Positions 34,546 through 46,504 of a stretch of 64,000 nucleotides of DNA are shown one piece after another. The notes below the pieces were generated by a model. The model was not told the origin of the DNA. It saw nothing but the letters and a program-made list of their open reading frames with translations, and made no database searches. The stretch spans positions 19,922,547 to 19,986,546 of the forward strand of contig NC_081405.1 of NCBI RefSeq assembly GCF_030272615.1, given 5' to 3'. The DNA is from Cryptomeria japonica. Taxonomy: Eukaryota; Streptophyta; Pinopsida; Cupressales; Cupressaceae. The first letter of the stretch is position 1; each line of letters opens with the position of its first letter. The position numbers were made by a program, and so were the translations under genes.

Positions 34546-36439
34546 AATGTCTTGTCCACAAAACTATTAATTGCAAATGTAAGAATAGAAATAAAAATTA
34601 TGAACCTTTAATATTTTTTCACATTAATCATATAGATGATACCCTGGATAAATAGGTAGGAAGAAATTACAAATATGACAAATATCAAGATGTTGGACCC
34701 TCCAAACTCCAATATACACCCTTTGAAAAAAATGAAATCTCTGATAATATTAGATAACACAATTAATGATAGTTTAGTGGTCAGATACATGTATTACATG
34801 TTTTTTGCTAGACTCCATTGGCCAAGAAAATTTCAAAGAGCCATTATAATTATGCCGAGAGGCTTTCCTATACAGTCGCAGCAGGGGGAGTGAAGGATAG
34901 AATAAAAGTGGAATATTATGTGTAAACCCAAAAGAAGCAATTAATATTTTGGCACTTACGTTTTCAAGAAGTTGGATGGTCGTTTGATAATATTTTATTT
35001 TATTAAAAAAAAAACGTCTACATTACCACGATTAGTTATTTTCGTGAGCTATCAATAGTGATTACTAAAATTGTGTGTATTTGTAAATGCAATATGAAAC
35101 GGTTATGAAGTGGTCAATTGGAGTTCTCCATACATGCTACAATGTTCAATACACAATATTAAATACTCCACAACTTGATCAATGGATTGCAATATTTGCA
35201 AGGGAATTCTTTGGCAAGTTCTTTGATTTGCTCACTGGTAAGTTTCGATTTTCAATGCAAGAGATTGATTAGCATTCATCTTGAATAACCATAAATCATT
35301 ATTTTTTTTATCCAGGTGCTCGGATTCACATTTACCTTGCATAAGTAATGTGTTTCCCGTGCGCTCAATGAGGAAGGAGGCATCACGCTTTTTCTTTGTA
35401 TCGTTTTAGTTTTCTATATGTCCTGACTTCTAGTATATACTTCTCTTTTTTGTGCTTGATCTATTTATTCTTTGTTTGTGAGTATTGTTGTTTATATTGT
35501 GTGTTTTTCTGTTTTCTTGGTTACTCCTATTGACAGTTTGCAGAACAACGAATAGGTATTACATTTATTTGTTGGCTCAAATCCCCAATCATCTCGTGTA
35601 TCACTTAGATTTTATGTTTTTTGCAAGATTGGATTACCTGTGCAATCTCCACATTCTCCAATGCCAAGCTAATCTTCTCCAAGGATTTGTTCTGTGTTTT
35701 CACAATTTTTCATCACATCAAGAAGGCTTGGTAATAAAATCAAACCCCATGAATTTATGGAGATGCTAAAGGAAATTTTTGTGCTCAATCACATCTTCAA
35801 TATTGGAGACTATATTTCTATCATAAGATGATTTAGGGTTTCCGATTTTCTTTGTATTTTAATCACTTCTTGTAGTTTCTGATTTTATGATGAATTGACA
35901 ATTAGTATGAGTTTTAATTTTGATTTAGATGCCCCACCTGTCTGCGTTAATAAATTAGGGGCATCTATTCCTTTTAAATATATTGTGTTATCATGGAACT
36001 CCACTAAGTTTTCTCTATATTCATTATAATCTGATTCACAAATAAAGAAAAAGTATTGCATTTAGAAAGGACTATATTATACAGTTCTTAAATTTATGTT
36101 GTCAATTGATTTACAAATGGTTTGAAATGAAAAATGCAAGGAACAAGCAAGAAAAAAACAAGTTGCAACTACAATAATGTAGAGCACAAGTTAAGAGAGG
36201 ATTGCATGCTTGTTGCCCATGATTTAATTGATTAAATTTGATTGATTAGAATAATAATACATTTTATAATTATATCATTTATTAAAATTAAAAAAATTTA
36301 ATATATTTTTTTATGTACAAAAGTAAAAAGGGTTCCATTTATATAAATTTGATGATTTATTTAATGTATAGAAAAAATAGAATTTATTTAAATTTAATAA
36401 TTTAAAATGAATTGCATGCAAAAAAAAAAGTAAAAAAAA
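34546..36439. other. AT-rich DNA without a recognisable gene
   Basis: A segment of about 100 bp at 34755-34855 is shared with 41780-41880 on the far side of the telomere-like block. A small open stretch at 35087-35272 ends at a donor-like ggtaagt and is followed by an acceptor-like ttatccag at about 35316. It could be an exon of a decayed gene, but I cannot name it. The rest shows nothing. Confidence 0.35.
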
Positions 36440-37550
36440 ATAGAAATGTTACTTAGGAAAAATATAAAAAGATTCTATTTACAATAGAAATGTTACTTAG
36501 GAAAAATATAGAAAGATTCTATTTACATGGGAAAAGCAAAAATAGAATAGATATGTTGTTTATATATCTAAAAAAAATTAGAAAGGTTTTATTCATATCT
36601 AGATTTTAGTTTCAAATTTGTTCTTAAATTAATTGTTTATTTATTTATAAATTATAAAAAAAATAGTTTAATTTTATAATTTAAATTGTTTTACATGAAA
36701 AAAAAAAAATTATTTTAATTTTATAATTTAAAATATTTTTCATGCCAAAAAAAGGTAAAATAGAATAGAAATGTTAGTTAGGAAAAATATAGAAAGGTTC
36801 TTATTTACATGCAAAAAGGAAAAATAGAATAGAAATGTTGCTTATATATCTAATTCAAATTTAGAAAAGTTTTATTCATATCTAGAATTTAGTTTCAAAA
36901 TTTATTCTAAATTAATTGTTTAATAATTTATAAATTAGAAACATAGTTTAATTTTAAAATTTAAATTGATTTGCATGAAAATAAAAAGTATCATGGATTT
37001 TTGTCTTTAATCATATATTTTATGTATACTTCATTAAAAAAACCTTATAAATGAAAAAATGTAACTAAAAAGAAAATAAAAATATCAATGACTCTTTAAG
37101 GTAAGACATGTAAAAGGTCAATTAAGCTTTTAGAAATTACTATTATAATTTAGGGTTAAGTTAAGATTAGGGTTTAATCAAGGAAGGGTATATTTTTTTA
37201 TTATAATTACTATTAGAGTTATGATTTGAGATCCATAAAATGGTACAAATATAATTTATATCTAAATAATTATTTTAGAAAAATAATCATTGAAAATAAA
37301 AAAATATTATTTATTAATAATTCATCATCTTAAATTTTAATAAACTATACTTAAAGTATTGTGTAATTTTGTCTTTAATGGTATATTTATGTATATTGTA
37401 TTGTGTAATTTTGCTTTTAATCATATATTTATGTATACTTTATAAAAAATAACCTTATAAATAACTAAAAGGAGATAAAAACATCAACAACCCTTTAAGT
37501 TAAAAGAGGTGTAAAAGGTGAAATGAGCCTTTACAAATTACTAATATAAT
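36440..37550. repeat. AT-rich region of diverged duplications next to the telomere-like block
   Basis: A segment including gaaatgttacttaggaaaaa is present at about 36440-36530 as two adjacent copies and again at 36764-36830. The following text (ttttattcatatctagaattt) is duplicated about 300 bp apart (36590 and 36880). A second pair, starting tcatatattttatgtatac, lies at about 37010 and 37420, each passing into telomere-like words. In the first of these the telomere-like words are in G-rich orientation (tagggttaag at 37152). Confidence 0.55.
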
Positions 37551-40500
37551 CCTAATTGAACCCTAATTAACTCTAATATAACCTTAATTGAACCCTAATA
37601 ACCTAACCCTAAAATTAATCATAACCTTAATTAAACCTTATCTTGAACAACAATATAAACCCTAGCATAGTCTTAACCCTTAACTCAACAAGTGACATTG
37701 GCCTTGACCCTAATTAAACCTTTATGCTAATGTAACCAATAACTTAACTTAAGCCTAAATAAATTAATCCTTATTAAATATTAACCCTAACCTTAAACTC
37801 AAGCTTTATTATAGAACCCTAACCCTAACAACATGTTTTATCCTTGAAACCGGAACCTTATTTGAATCATAAGCATAAGCATAAGCATAAATATAATCCT
37901 TAGCCCTAACCATAACCATAACACTAATTGTAACATTAAACCTTAACCCATTTAATCTCACCCTAACCCTAACCATGATGTAAACCCTAACCCTAACCAT
38001 AATCTAAACCCTAAATCTAACTCTAACACTAACCCCTAATCCTAAACCCTAAACCATAATTATAATCCAACCTAACCTAACTTAACTTTGACCTTATCCC
38101 TAATATCTATGCTAATGTAATCCTTAACCCTAATTAAACCTTAATCGTAACCTTGAAAGTGAGTCTTATTATAGAACCCTATAATTAAACACTACCTACA
38201 ACTTGACCCCTAACCCTAAACTAAACACTAACTGTAGTTGAACTCAAATCCTAATTGAATTCTACCTGGAACCATAACCCTAATTGAACTCTAATCCTAA
38301 TTTAACCCTAACCCTAACACTATTGTAACAGAAGCATAACCTTAATTATAACCCTATTTGAAATCTATTACTAACCCTAAGTATAATTTAACCCTTGTCA
38401 AAATCAAACCCTAACTTTGACAATATCTCCAATCTACACCTAATTGAACCCTAACCATAAGTACTGACCATACTTGAAACCTAAACATAACGCAACCCTA
38501 AACCCAGTTGTAACCCTAAAATTAAACCTTAACTACAACTTGAACCCTAACCTAACCATAATTGAACCCTAGCCCTAATTATAGCCTAAGCTTAACCCTA
38601 AACAAATTCTTACTATAATTTCAATCTAAGCCTATAATTAACTCTAATCCTAGAATCAAACCCTACCTATAATTTGAACTATCATCTAACCATAATTGAA
38701 CCCTAACCATAAACTAAGCCCTAACCCTAATTGAACCACAATTCTAATCATATTCTAGCCCAAACCCTAACCCTCAATTAACTTTAATCCTAATTTAACC
38801 TTAACCCTAATGTAATAGAATCATAACCCTAATTCTAATGTTGATTGAACTCTAATACTAACCCTGACTATAGTTAAACACTTACCATAATCAAATGCTA
38901 GTCTTGATAGTATCCCTAATCTAAATTAAATTAAATCCTAACCCTAATTGAACCTTTGGGTTAACATAACCATAACCCTAATTAAACCTTAACTTTAACC
39001 TTAAAATCAAACTTTATTGAAGGAGCCTAATCCAAACATCATGCTTCATACTTAAACTCTAACTACATTTGAATCCTAACACTTACTCGAAGGGTAATAA
39101 AATCTTAATTAATTGAACCCTAACCATAAATGAAAAATTATGTGTATAGCCTTATTAAATACTAATCCTAATCTTAACATTGATTCTAATTGATCACCCA
39201 CCCTAACCCCACACATTAACCTAGAATAGTAACCTTAATCACAACCTAACCTTAACACTAACCTCAATATAGCTTTATCTCTAGCCCTAATATAACCCTA
39301 ATTGAACCCTAACCATAACTCAACCCTAAACTTATCCCTAATCTTAACCCTAACACTAATCATGATGTAAAACTAACCCTAAACAGAATCATAACAATAA
39401 CAATATCCCTAATCCTAATCCTAACCCTAACCTAACAATAACCTTGAACCCTAGCCATAGAAACAATCCTTTGTCCTAACCCTAAAGATTAACTCTAACC
39501 CTAGCAATAATCCTTTGTCCAAAACCAAAAGCCTAACCCTAACCATGGCCCTAACCATAACCCAAAACCTATCCCTATCCCTAACCCTAAGCCTATATCT
39601 TAACTCTAAACTAATATCTTAGCCCTAAACCCTAACCCTAACAATAATGTAAACCTAAGCCAACCATATACCTAAGCATAATCCTCAGCCTCAACCCTAG
39701 ATGCTAACCCTAACCCTAACTACTATATTAAATCCTATCCTTAACCATAACCAAAATGCTAAATGTAACCCTAACCCTAACCATGATGTAAATGGTAACC
39801 CTAACCCTAACTACTATGTAAACTATAACCCTAAAATTAACTCTAACCCATACCCCAAACCATAATTATAACCCTAAACGTGGGTGTAACCCAAACTCTA
39901 AACATAATTCTAATCCTAACCATGATGTAAACCCTAACCATAATCCTAATCCTTGACCCTAAACATAATCCATTAACCATAACCATAACCATAACCCTAA
40001 ACCCTAACCTTCATCATAATCCTAACAATAACCCAAACCAACCAAAACCTAACTTTAACTCTCAAATTATTGCTAAATATGACATAAACCCTAACCCTAA
40101 TCAAAACCATATTTCTAACTATGATCCTACCATGATCCTAACCTTGACCCCAACCCTAACCATGATGTAAATCTTGGCCCTACCCATTATTTAAATCCTA
40201 ACCATAACTTATCCCTAACCTTAACCTTAACCCTATCCCTATCCCTAACCCTTATTATAATCCTAACCCTAAACTTGACCCTAAACTTCATCTTACTATA
40301 ATTGAAACCTAACTATAACCTAACCTTAAATTCCACTCTAATCCTAGAATTAAACCCTATTAAACTATATTCCTAAACTTAACCCTAAACCTAATTAAAA
40401 TGTAATTTTAATTGAACTCTAATCCTTGACTAATATTAACCCTAATCTAGCCAAAACCCTAACTATAAACTTAACTCCAACCATAACCCTAACCATAATC

Positions 40501-41190
40501 CTAAACCTAAAGCAAAAGTGAACCTTGATGCTAACCCTACCCATTATCTTAACCCTAACCCTAGCCCTAATAATGATGTAAACCTTAACCCTAGCCATAA
40601 TACTAACCTTAACCCTAACACTAAACCCTAACTCTACATTAAATAATCATAAATCAAGTCGTAATCCTAACCCAACCCCAATTATAATCATAACCCTAAC
40701 CCTAACTATAATTATGGTTACCCTAACCCTAAATTTGATATAAACTATAAACATAATTGAAACACTAACATTAAACCTTAACCCTAACCATAAAATTAAC
40801 CCTAACATGGAAACCTAACCATAACCATAACCCTAATTGGAATCCTTAACTCTAACTCTAACCATAATCTGAAAGCTAGACAAAACCTTAACCTTCATCC
40901 CAACCCTAACCATTATCATCACCTTGACCTTGAAACCTAACCTTCATCACAACCCTAACCCTAACAATGATGTAAACCACATCCTTGACCATAATAGTAA
41001 GCTTAACTCTAACCCTAACCATAAACTTAACCCTAACACTAAGCCTAACCCTAATCCTAAATCCTAACCCTAAACATAATTCTAAACCTACACCAAACCC
41101 TAACCTCGATGTGAACCCTAACCACAACCCTAACAATTGTGTAATCCTTAACTCTAACCACAATACTAACCTTAACCCTAATAGTGAGCA
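37551..41190. repeat. Degenerate interstitial telomere-like (CCCTAA) block, 3.6 kb
   Basis: For about 3.6 kb the plus strand is built from CCCTAA and variants (CCATAA, TCCTAA, CTCTAA, CCTTAA, AATTGAACCCTAA). Adjacent perfect units are mostly 6 bp apart (aaccctaaccctaacc), with some 7-bp plant-type CCCTAAA. A longer phrase around catgatgtaaaccctaacc recurs about ten times from 37975 to 40975, a higher-order pattern. Open frames within it are translations of the repeat. It is flanked on both sides by ordinary repeat DNA, so it is interstitial and not a chromosome end. Confidence 0.9.
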
Positions 41191-41472
41191 TTAAATAATG
41201 TTTTATACTATCATTAAATAAAAGTCTAATAAATATCTTACAATTTTGTATATCAGAGATATCAATTTTTTATATGCTTTAATCTTGTAACACATAAATA
41301 TTTATTAAAAATAGTCTAAATGGATATATACAATTTCATATATCTCGACATAATAATATAATAATATTATAATATTATAATACTATAATATAATTCAATT
41401 CAAGAAAAACATACTATATAATTATTTATTGCATTTATTTTATGTTTTTCATGTTGCATCGCCCAAATGCTA
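41191..41472. other. AT-rich stretch with a TAATA-type low-complexity run
   Basis: It contains a taatataata / atattataat run at about 41350-41395. No gene is seen. Confidence 0.5.
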
Positions 41473-41652
41473 CTAGCTTATATACCTTAAATTTTAATTT
41501 AATCTATATAAAATACACCGAGAGATATCCTTCTCGAGGCACCTATTTTTTTTAATCAATTTTACACCCTAAAGTCAAATAGGCGCCTCGAGAAGGATAT
41601 CTCGAGGCATACTTTATATAGATTAAATTAAAATTTAAGGTATATAAGCTAG
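41473..41652. mobile_element. Fold-back element with about 78-bp inverted arms
   Basis: Both ends read ctagcttatatacc inward and remain almost identical for about 78 bp. They include the words atatccttctcgagg with CTCGAG palindromes, around a short T-rich centre. The structure is that of a MITE or fold-back element. The target duplication is not clear. Confidence 0.75.
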
Positions 41653-41659
41653 TTTACTA

Positions 41660-42020
41660 TTCTAACTGGTAAAGAAAGAGGATCGAAACGAGTGCTGATG
41701 ATTCTCAAAGTGTCCCAGATCATCTATAACAAACTTCGAAAGATGGGAACATTAAAACGTCACTTTTCCTTTGACCACAATATAACAATTAATGATAGTT
41801 TATTGGTCAGATACATGTGTTACATTTTTTCTGCTAGACTCCATTGGCCACGAAAATTTCAAAGAGCCCTTCTAATTTACTTTCTGTTCTAACTGGTAAA
41901 GAAAGAGGATCCAAACGAGTGCTGATTATTCTCAAACTGTCCCAGATCATCTATAACGAACTTCGAAAGATGGGAACATTAAGATGTGTCACTTTTCCTT
42001 TGACCACAATATAACAATTC
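41660..42020 (+). repeat. Tandem duplication, period 227 bp
   Basis: The text beginning ttctaactggtaaagaaag at 41660 recurs at 41887 and remains highly similar for about 130 bp. The frame reads a plausible but unknown peptide in both copies (SQIIYN-LRKMGTL). The middle part is the segment shared with 34755-34855. Confidence 0.8.
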
Positions 42021-42304
42021 GTGTACTCCTTTACTTGGATTAGGAAAATGGGAGCTACTAAAGCACTTGCAACCTTTAACTCCAATTTTTTAAATAGTTC
42101 ACTGGATGATTCCTCCTAAAATGCCAACCACTTTTTATAGTAAATACATGTTTTGGGGGAAATCAAGCCATCATCTGTGCACTCGTGTAAAACCTAGTGT
42201 ACAAATTGAAACACGTTAGATTTCTATATAATAGACATAGGTACAAAAATAATTAGTCTTGTAATTTTGTATATCATAAACTTATTTCTTCTAAAGTTAA
42301 AACA

Positions 42305-42673
42305 TTATATTGCAGATTGCAGTTGACAGAGAAAGTAAGACCATACAGGACAAACTCCACAAGGAATATCTGTGAATGCTGATGACTCTTGAATACGAGT
42401 TTGAGAAACCCTAAAGCAAAACTCATTCTGCAAATAAAATAACAAAAATTATATTACTGTTGCAGCCAAATATTATTCCAAATAATATAAACAACCAATA
42501 CATGAAATTAGTGAGTAGTTTTATTCAAAATCGTAAATGGGCCTGCAGTCAAACTAGGAACACAGATTTGCAACCCATCAGAGCTGACTTACCACAGGAA
42601 TGGAAATAAAGTCCCCAGTTCCAGTGCTTCTGACTTTCTCCACACTGCCATCTAGCACCAGCATATCCAATAT
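42305..42673 (-). pseudogene. Two exons resembling the 3' end of an RNA polymerase III subunit RPC6 (RPC34) gene
   Basis: The minus-strand exon 42673-42593 (81 bp, phase 0) is flanked by an acag acceptor and a gtaagt donor. It encodes LVLDGSVEKVRSTGTGDF, close to the last winged-helix segment of plant RPC6, which helps Pol III open promoters in the nucleus. A 165-bp intron (42592-42428, ending tttgcag) leads to a second exon that continues in phase and contains FTDIPCGVCPV. This matches the IPCGVCP signature near the RPC6 C-terminus. The usual final CTPDG segment is missing. The exon either runs to a TAA at 42305-42307 or splices on at a GT after GVCP. Upstream exons are not found. It is most likely a gene fragment or pseudogene stranded in repeats, though a real gene end cannot be excluded. 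Confidence 0.55.
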
Positions 42674-43275
42674 CTGTTTTAATGTTAAACAACATGATAA
42701 TAGTCAATGGAATCAGAACTTCTTAAAAAGCGGGATTGCATCAGCATATCAATTTATCCAAGACGAGCTCAGTCTATTTATCAATTTATCATTAGATGGA
42801 TTTTTTGTGGGAAAATTAAGAAAAAGTTCAGGACCACAGAAATTATCAGTGATCCAAAGATTCAAGTCTGAGCAAGAAGATGGAGAAAACTAAGAACAGA
42901 AGTTCAAGAATTAAAGCCACATTACCAGTTTCTTCAAGAGCACAGGGCCCACCTCTACTGAATACAGGTACACCTTGGGTAGACAAAAATGCAACCCGGG
43001 TCTCTGAGTTCTGCCTGAGTACATCCCAGGTGTGATCAGGCTGTACCCGGATACCCCACACCCAGAAAACTAACAATAATAATAAACAAAAACACAAAAT
43101 GAAAAAGTCAAATAATAAAATCCTTAACTAACCATAAAAATAGCTACCTCACTACAAAAAAAAAAAGCAAACACATCCTATCTTTCTTTCCTAACTCACC
43201 TGAAAAACTCCATTCACTTGTTGCTCTAGGCTGCAAGTTTGATTTGTATTCAAACATCATGTTCTCACGATTCCT
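42674..43275. other. Region upstream of the RPC6-like exons, nothing firm
   Basis: The minus strand from 43097 to 42950 has an open stretch ending at a possible donor (aaactggtaatg at about 42929), but its translation does not resemble RPC6. It may be a repeat-derived exon or chance. No other feature is seen. Confidence 0.3.
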
Positions 43276-44202
43276 TGTAATGTACCCACTTTGAAATAGA
43301 ATTAAATAATAAATAGTAATAATAAAATTAAAATATTGAAAATTAAATTAAAATATAAAAAAATATAAATAATTGAAATTTAATTAATCCCTTTCAAAGG
43401 GCAGAAATAATGAAGAGTTGCACTCTTTCAAAGGGTGCTAATGGTGAAAGGGTGTGTCTTTTGCCAAAGGGCATACATGATGACAAGGTGTGATCTCTCC
43501 CTCACATTGACAAATATAAAGGGAAGGAATCAAAAGCATCTAGTGACATCACCATCGATCAGATCAGATCAGAACTGTTATTAAGTTACAAGCAGTAACA
43601 TCCTTGCTCTTGGTCGTATGCATGGGGATGTGCTTAATATGTATGCTTAATATATGAAGCCTGATAATGTTCTTATGCAAAATTTAATAGTAATATTAAT
43701 ATGGACTGCAATATGTATGACAGTCATACTTAATTTCATATATATTCATAATACATTAGAAGTTAGTATACTTATAGTCTAAATCTTGTTATTTGTGTCA
43801 GTATCCAAGAAGAATGGATTGAATTGTTTCCAAAGAAGGGTAGTCTAAACCCAATCAATAGGATCGTTCCCAAGATAGGGTAAGAGCTTGGATCCATAAA
43901 CTTTGAGGGAGCCTAATGTATTTTGGTCTCTAACCGCTTTGGTAACATAGACATCCTCTTCTTCCTTAGAACTGAAGTAGTAACAAAGGTTGACACTTGC
44001 ATTAAGAACTATGGATGATAAAATTAATTATCTAGTATGGTAGATGAACAATTTACTTATTAATAATTGATAAATTAATTATCACAGATTTGATTCATGT
44101 TAAGATAGATTTGTCTCCTAATCAATTTAGCTTAAGTAATAAGTATAGTGAAATAGATTAATTATGGTTAAAACAGGCCTAAACTTAGTAGGGGACATTA
44201 CA
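43276..44202 (+). mobile_element. 5' LTR of a plus-strand LTR element
   Basis: 927 bp with TGTAATGTACCC at the start and GGGGACATTACA at the end, near-perfect inverted termini. A PBS follows two bases later. The start resembles the solo LTR at 32156. Internal sequence survives for only about 135 bp before another LTR-like start at 44339. Confidence 0.75.
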
Positions 44203-44204
44203 AA

Positions 44205-44217
44205 TGGTATCAGAGCT
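44205..44217 (+). promoter_or_regulatory. Primer-binding site (initiator tRNA-Met type)
   Basis: TGGTATCAGAGCT directly follows the LTR at 43276-44202, matching the tRNA-iMet PBS with a final mismatch. Confidence 0.8.
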
Positions 44218-44338
44218 TTGATCTTGCCATCCTATAGGGTAATGAGGAATCAATGAATCATTCTAGTCAATGAGAAAGACTCTAACAATATGAGTATTTG
44301 CTTGTATGCTCCATGTTTGCATATATCCATGTGTATGT

Positions 44339-44760
44339 TGTAATGTCCCCTAATGGGACCCTTGTATATTCTGTCCTAGAATCACAATTTTAGTACATAG
44401 AGAGAACAATAGAAGGACACTAATGTCAACTAAAGCTTGGTCTGGAACCTACACAACAAATTAGACAACATTTCCATTATGTCATGATAGAACATATATT
44501 CGTCATTCTTAATATATTGCAAAGTGTATATAAAGGATTCAACATCCCTTTCTCTCCCTACACCTATCCTCATATGGAGCTCAAGCACAGTCACACAAGG
44601 TGCCTCAAGTCTATCCCTCTCCAACAAGCCCAAGAGCACCAAGGACCTCGTCAACTTGGCCTCTTGGCCCACACTTGGGGTTGGCATACCTGTTGGAGCC
44701 TAGTGCTCTTGCTTTCTTGTATTCTCCCTCCATAATTGGATAGTGAGATTGAAAGGTGTT
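44339..44760 (+). mobile_element. LTR-like fragment with promoter
   Basis: It starts TGTAATGTCCCC, like the other LTRs of this group, and has a TATA-like tgtatataaagg at about 44526 with a pyrimidine-rich stretch after it. It joins at about 44760 to an inverted LTR segment. The right boundary is not resolved. Confidence 0.45.
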
Positions 44761-44779
44761 ACAGACTCCGTCATATAAT

Positions 44780-45024
44780 TTATTTAATTATTCATAATAT
44801 AATTTATTTAATCATCCTATGAATAGTTAGTGATAGATAGGCATTATTACATTGTAATACATATTGCAGTCTATATTAATACTACTATTAAATTTTGCAT
44901 AAGAATGTTATTAGGCGTCATATATTAAGCATACATATTAAGTACATCCCCGTGCATACCACCAAGAACCAAGATGTTACTGCCTGTAACTTAATAACAG
45001 TTCTGATCTGATCTGATCGATTCC
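44780..45024 (-). repeat. Inverted copy of part of the LTR at 43556-43800
   Basis: Reading the minus strand from 45024, the sequence atcgatcagatcagatcagaa and the following roughly 200 bp match 43556-43770 with scattered changes. The two arms are about 1 kb apart. Confidence 0.7.
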
Positions 45025-45129
45025 ATTTATTCAAATAAGATTGAGAGTGCAGAGATTTATTACTTTTTGAATAAAATTTCAATGAATTAGAATTAATCTC
45101 TATCTATATTCTGATTAATTGTTCCCAGT

Positions 45130-46111
45130 GTTTAGAGCATAGTTGGACTACTCGCGACTCGGCTCGACTCGCCAAGCCCTTGAGAAAAAAACTCGGCAAA
45201 AACTCGGAAAAACTCGATGAAAAACTCGGCAACGTAAAAACACACTTAATTTTAATAAAAAATGCATTTTTTTTGCAAAATTTAATGAGAAGATGCATCC
45301 AATGAGTCAATAAATGATAACACAAAAGAAACAAGCTGATTCTGATATATTTAAATGCAAAGTGTCTACAAAATCGCATCCTCATGAGGAATGCTGATGG
45401 CTGGAAGCAAAATAGTAAATAGTTTTTGTAAAACCAAAAGTAAATACATCATTACAAATTACAATTACAACTTGCTCTTCCCAACTCTAGCTAAAACTAT
45501 TTACTATTCCTCTTCCTCTTCCCAGTGGAGGTCTTCCCAATTCTGAGGGTGAGAAAAAGAGGGGTAGAGAGATAGGTCTAGATCTTGGTGGAGATCTACA
45601 AACGCGCAATATTTGAAATTTCACCATTCATACTCATATTTTCAAACTTTCAACTCTAAAATGTATAATACCAAGATTTCTTCAATGCTAATTATGTTGT
45701 TATATGGAGCTTAATCAAACTCGGAGGTTAAATTTTCCCTACTTCCATCAGTGCAGTTTCCCCCTATATTTTTCGATGGTTGTTTGGAGGCAGCGCCCCC
45801 AAGTCAGGTGTTATAAAGTATAAAAAAGGAAAAAGACATATTGAAATGCCACTTATACTTAAATGTTATATTTCATGTGTATGTTCTGATGAAGAGAATG
45901 AAACTGACCTGAAAAAACAAAAATTGATAATTTTTTGACATGTTTGGGCCTCTTTTTTAGTCTAGCAGAGTTTTTTAAAGAAACTCGCCGAGTTTTTGCA
46001 AAAAACTCGGCGATTACTTGGCGAGTTTTTTGCAAAACTCTACTGCGAGTTAAAGTCATAAAAACTCGCAGAGCTCAAAAACTCGGCGAGTGTTCCATCT
46101 ATGGTTTAGAG
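45130..46111. mobile_element. Complete non-autonomous hAT element (966 bp) with 8-bp TSD
   Basis: Identical 8-bp gtttagag copies lie at 45130-45137 and 46104-46111. Between them, 45138-46103 has terminal inverted repeats catagttggactactcgc / catagatggaacactcgc (15 of 18 matching). Subterminal clusters of aaactcgg/ctcggcgag words lie at both ends (45150-45237 and 45965-46090), like transposase-binding repeats. An 8-bp TSD is diagnostic of hAT elements. About 300 bp next to the left end matches, inverted, the 3' part of the hAT remnant at 30560-30860, so that family is the likely parent. It encodes no transposase. Confidence 0.8.
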
Positions 46112-46504
46112 TATGCTCAGTCCCATATCTAATCATGTTATATTTATATTAATTTGCTGTGATTCTATGAATCTGATTAGAGTTATTATTATAATGCTGT
46201 GAACATACAGTGATACTATAAATGTGATTAAAGTTATCATTATCATGCTGTGAACATACAGTAATACTGTGAATTTAATTAAAGTTACTATCTTAATACT
46301 GTGAATTTAATTAAAGTTATTATCATAATACTGTGAATATTCAGTGTAATGGTTCATACCTGCCGCCTCCCTTACAGTTAGGGAGTTACCTCTAGTGACC
46401 GTGTGAATGCCTTCCCAAGGCAATCGAACTTCCTCTTGTGTGTCTCCTTTCCTATCGTGGTATTCTTTTCTTCCTATTCTCCATGCCCTTCTCATAATGC
46501 TTTG
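46112..46504. repeat. Short AT-rich tandem repeats and unclassified flank
   Basis: At 46165-46350 words like tgctgtgaacatacagt and tactgtgaatttaattaaag repeat with periods of about 51 and 32 bp. The following 150 bp shows no gene. Confidence 0.5.

Noticed and set aside
37551-41190. True chromosome end or CRISPR-like array
   Set aside because: Repeats are degenerate and flanked on both sides by ordinary repeat DNA, and there are no regular spacers. Open frames inside simply translate the repeat.
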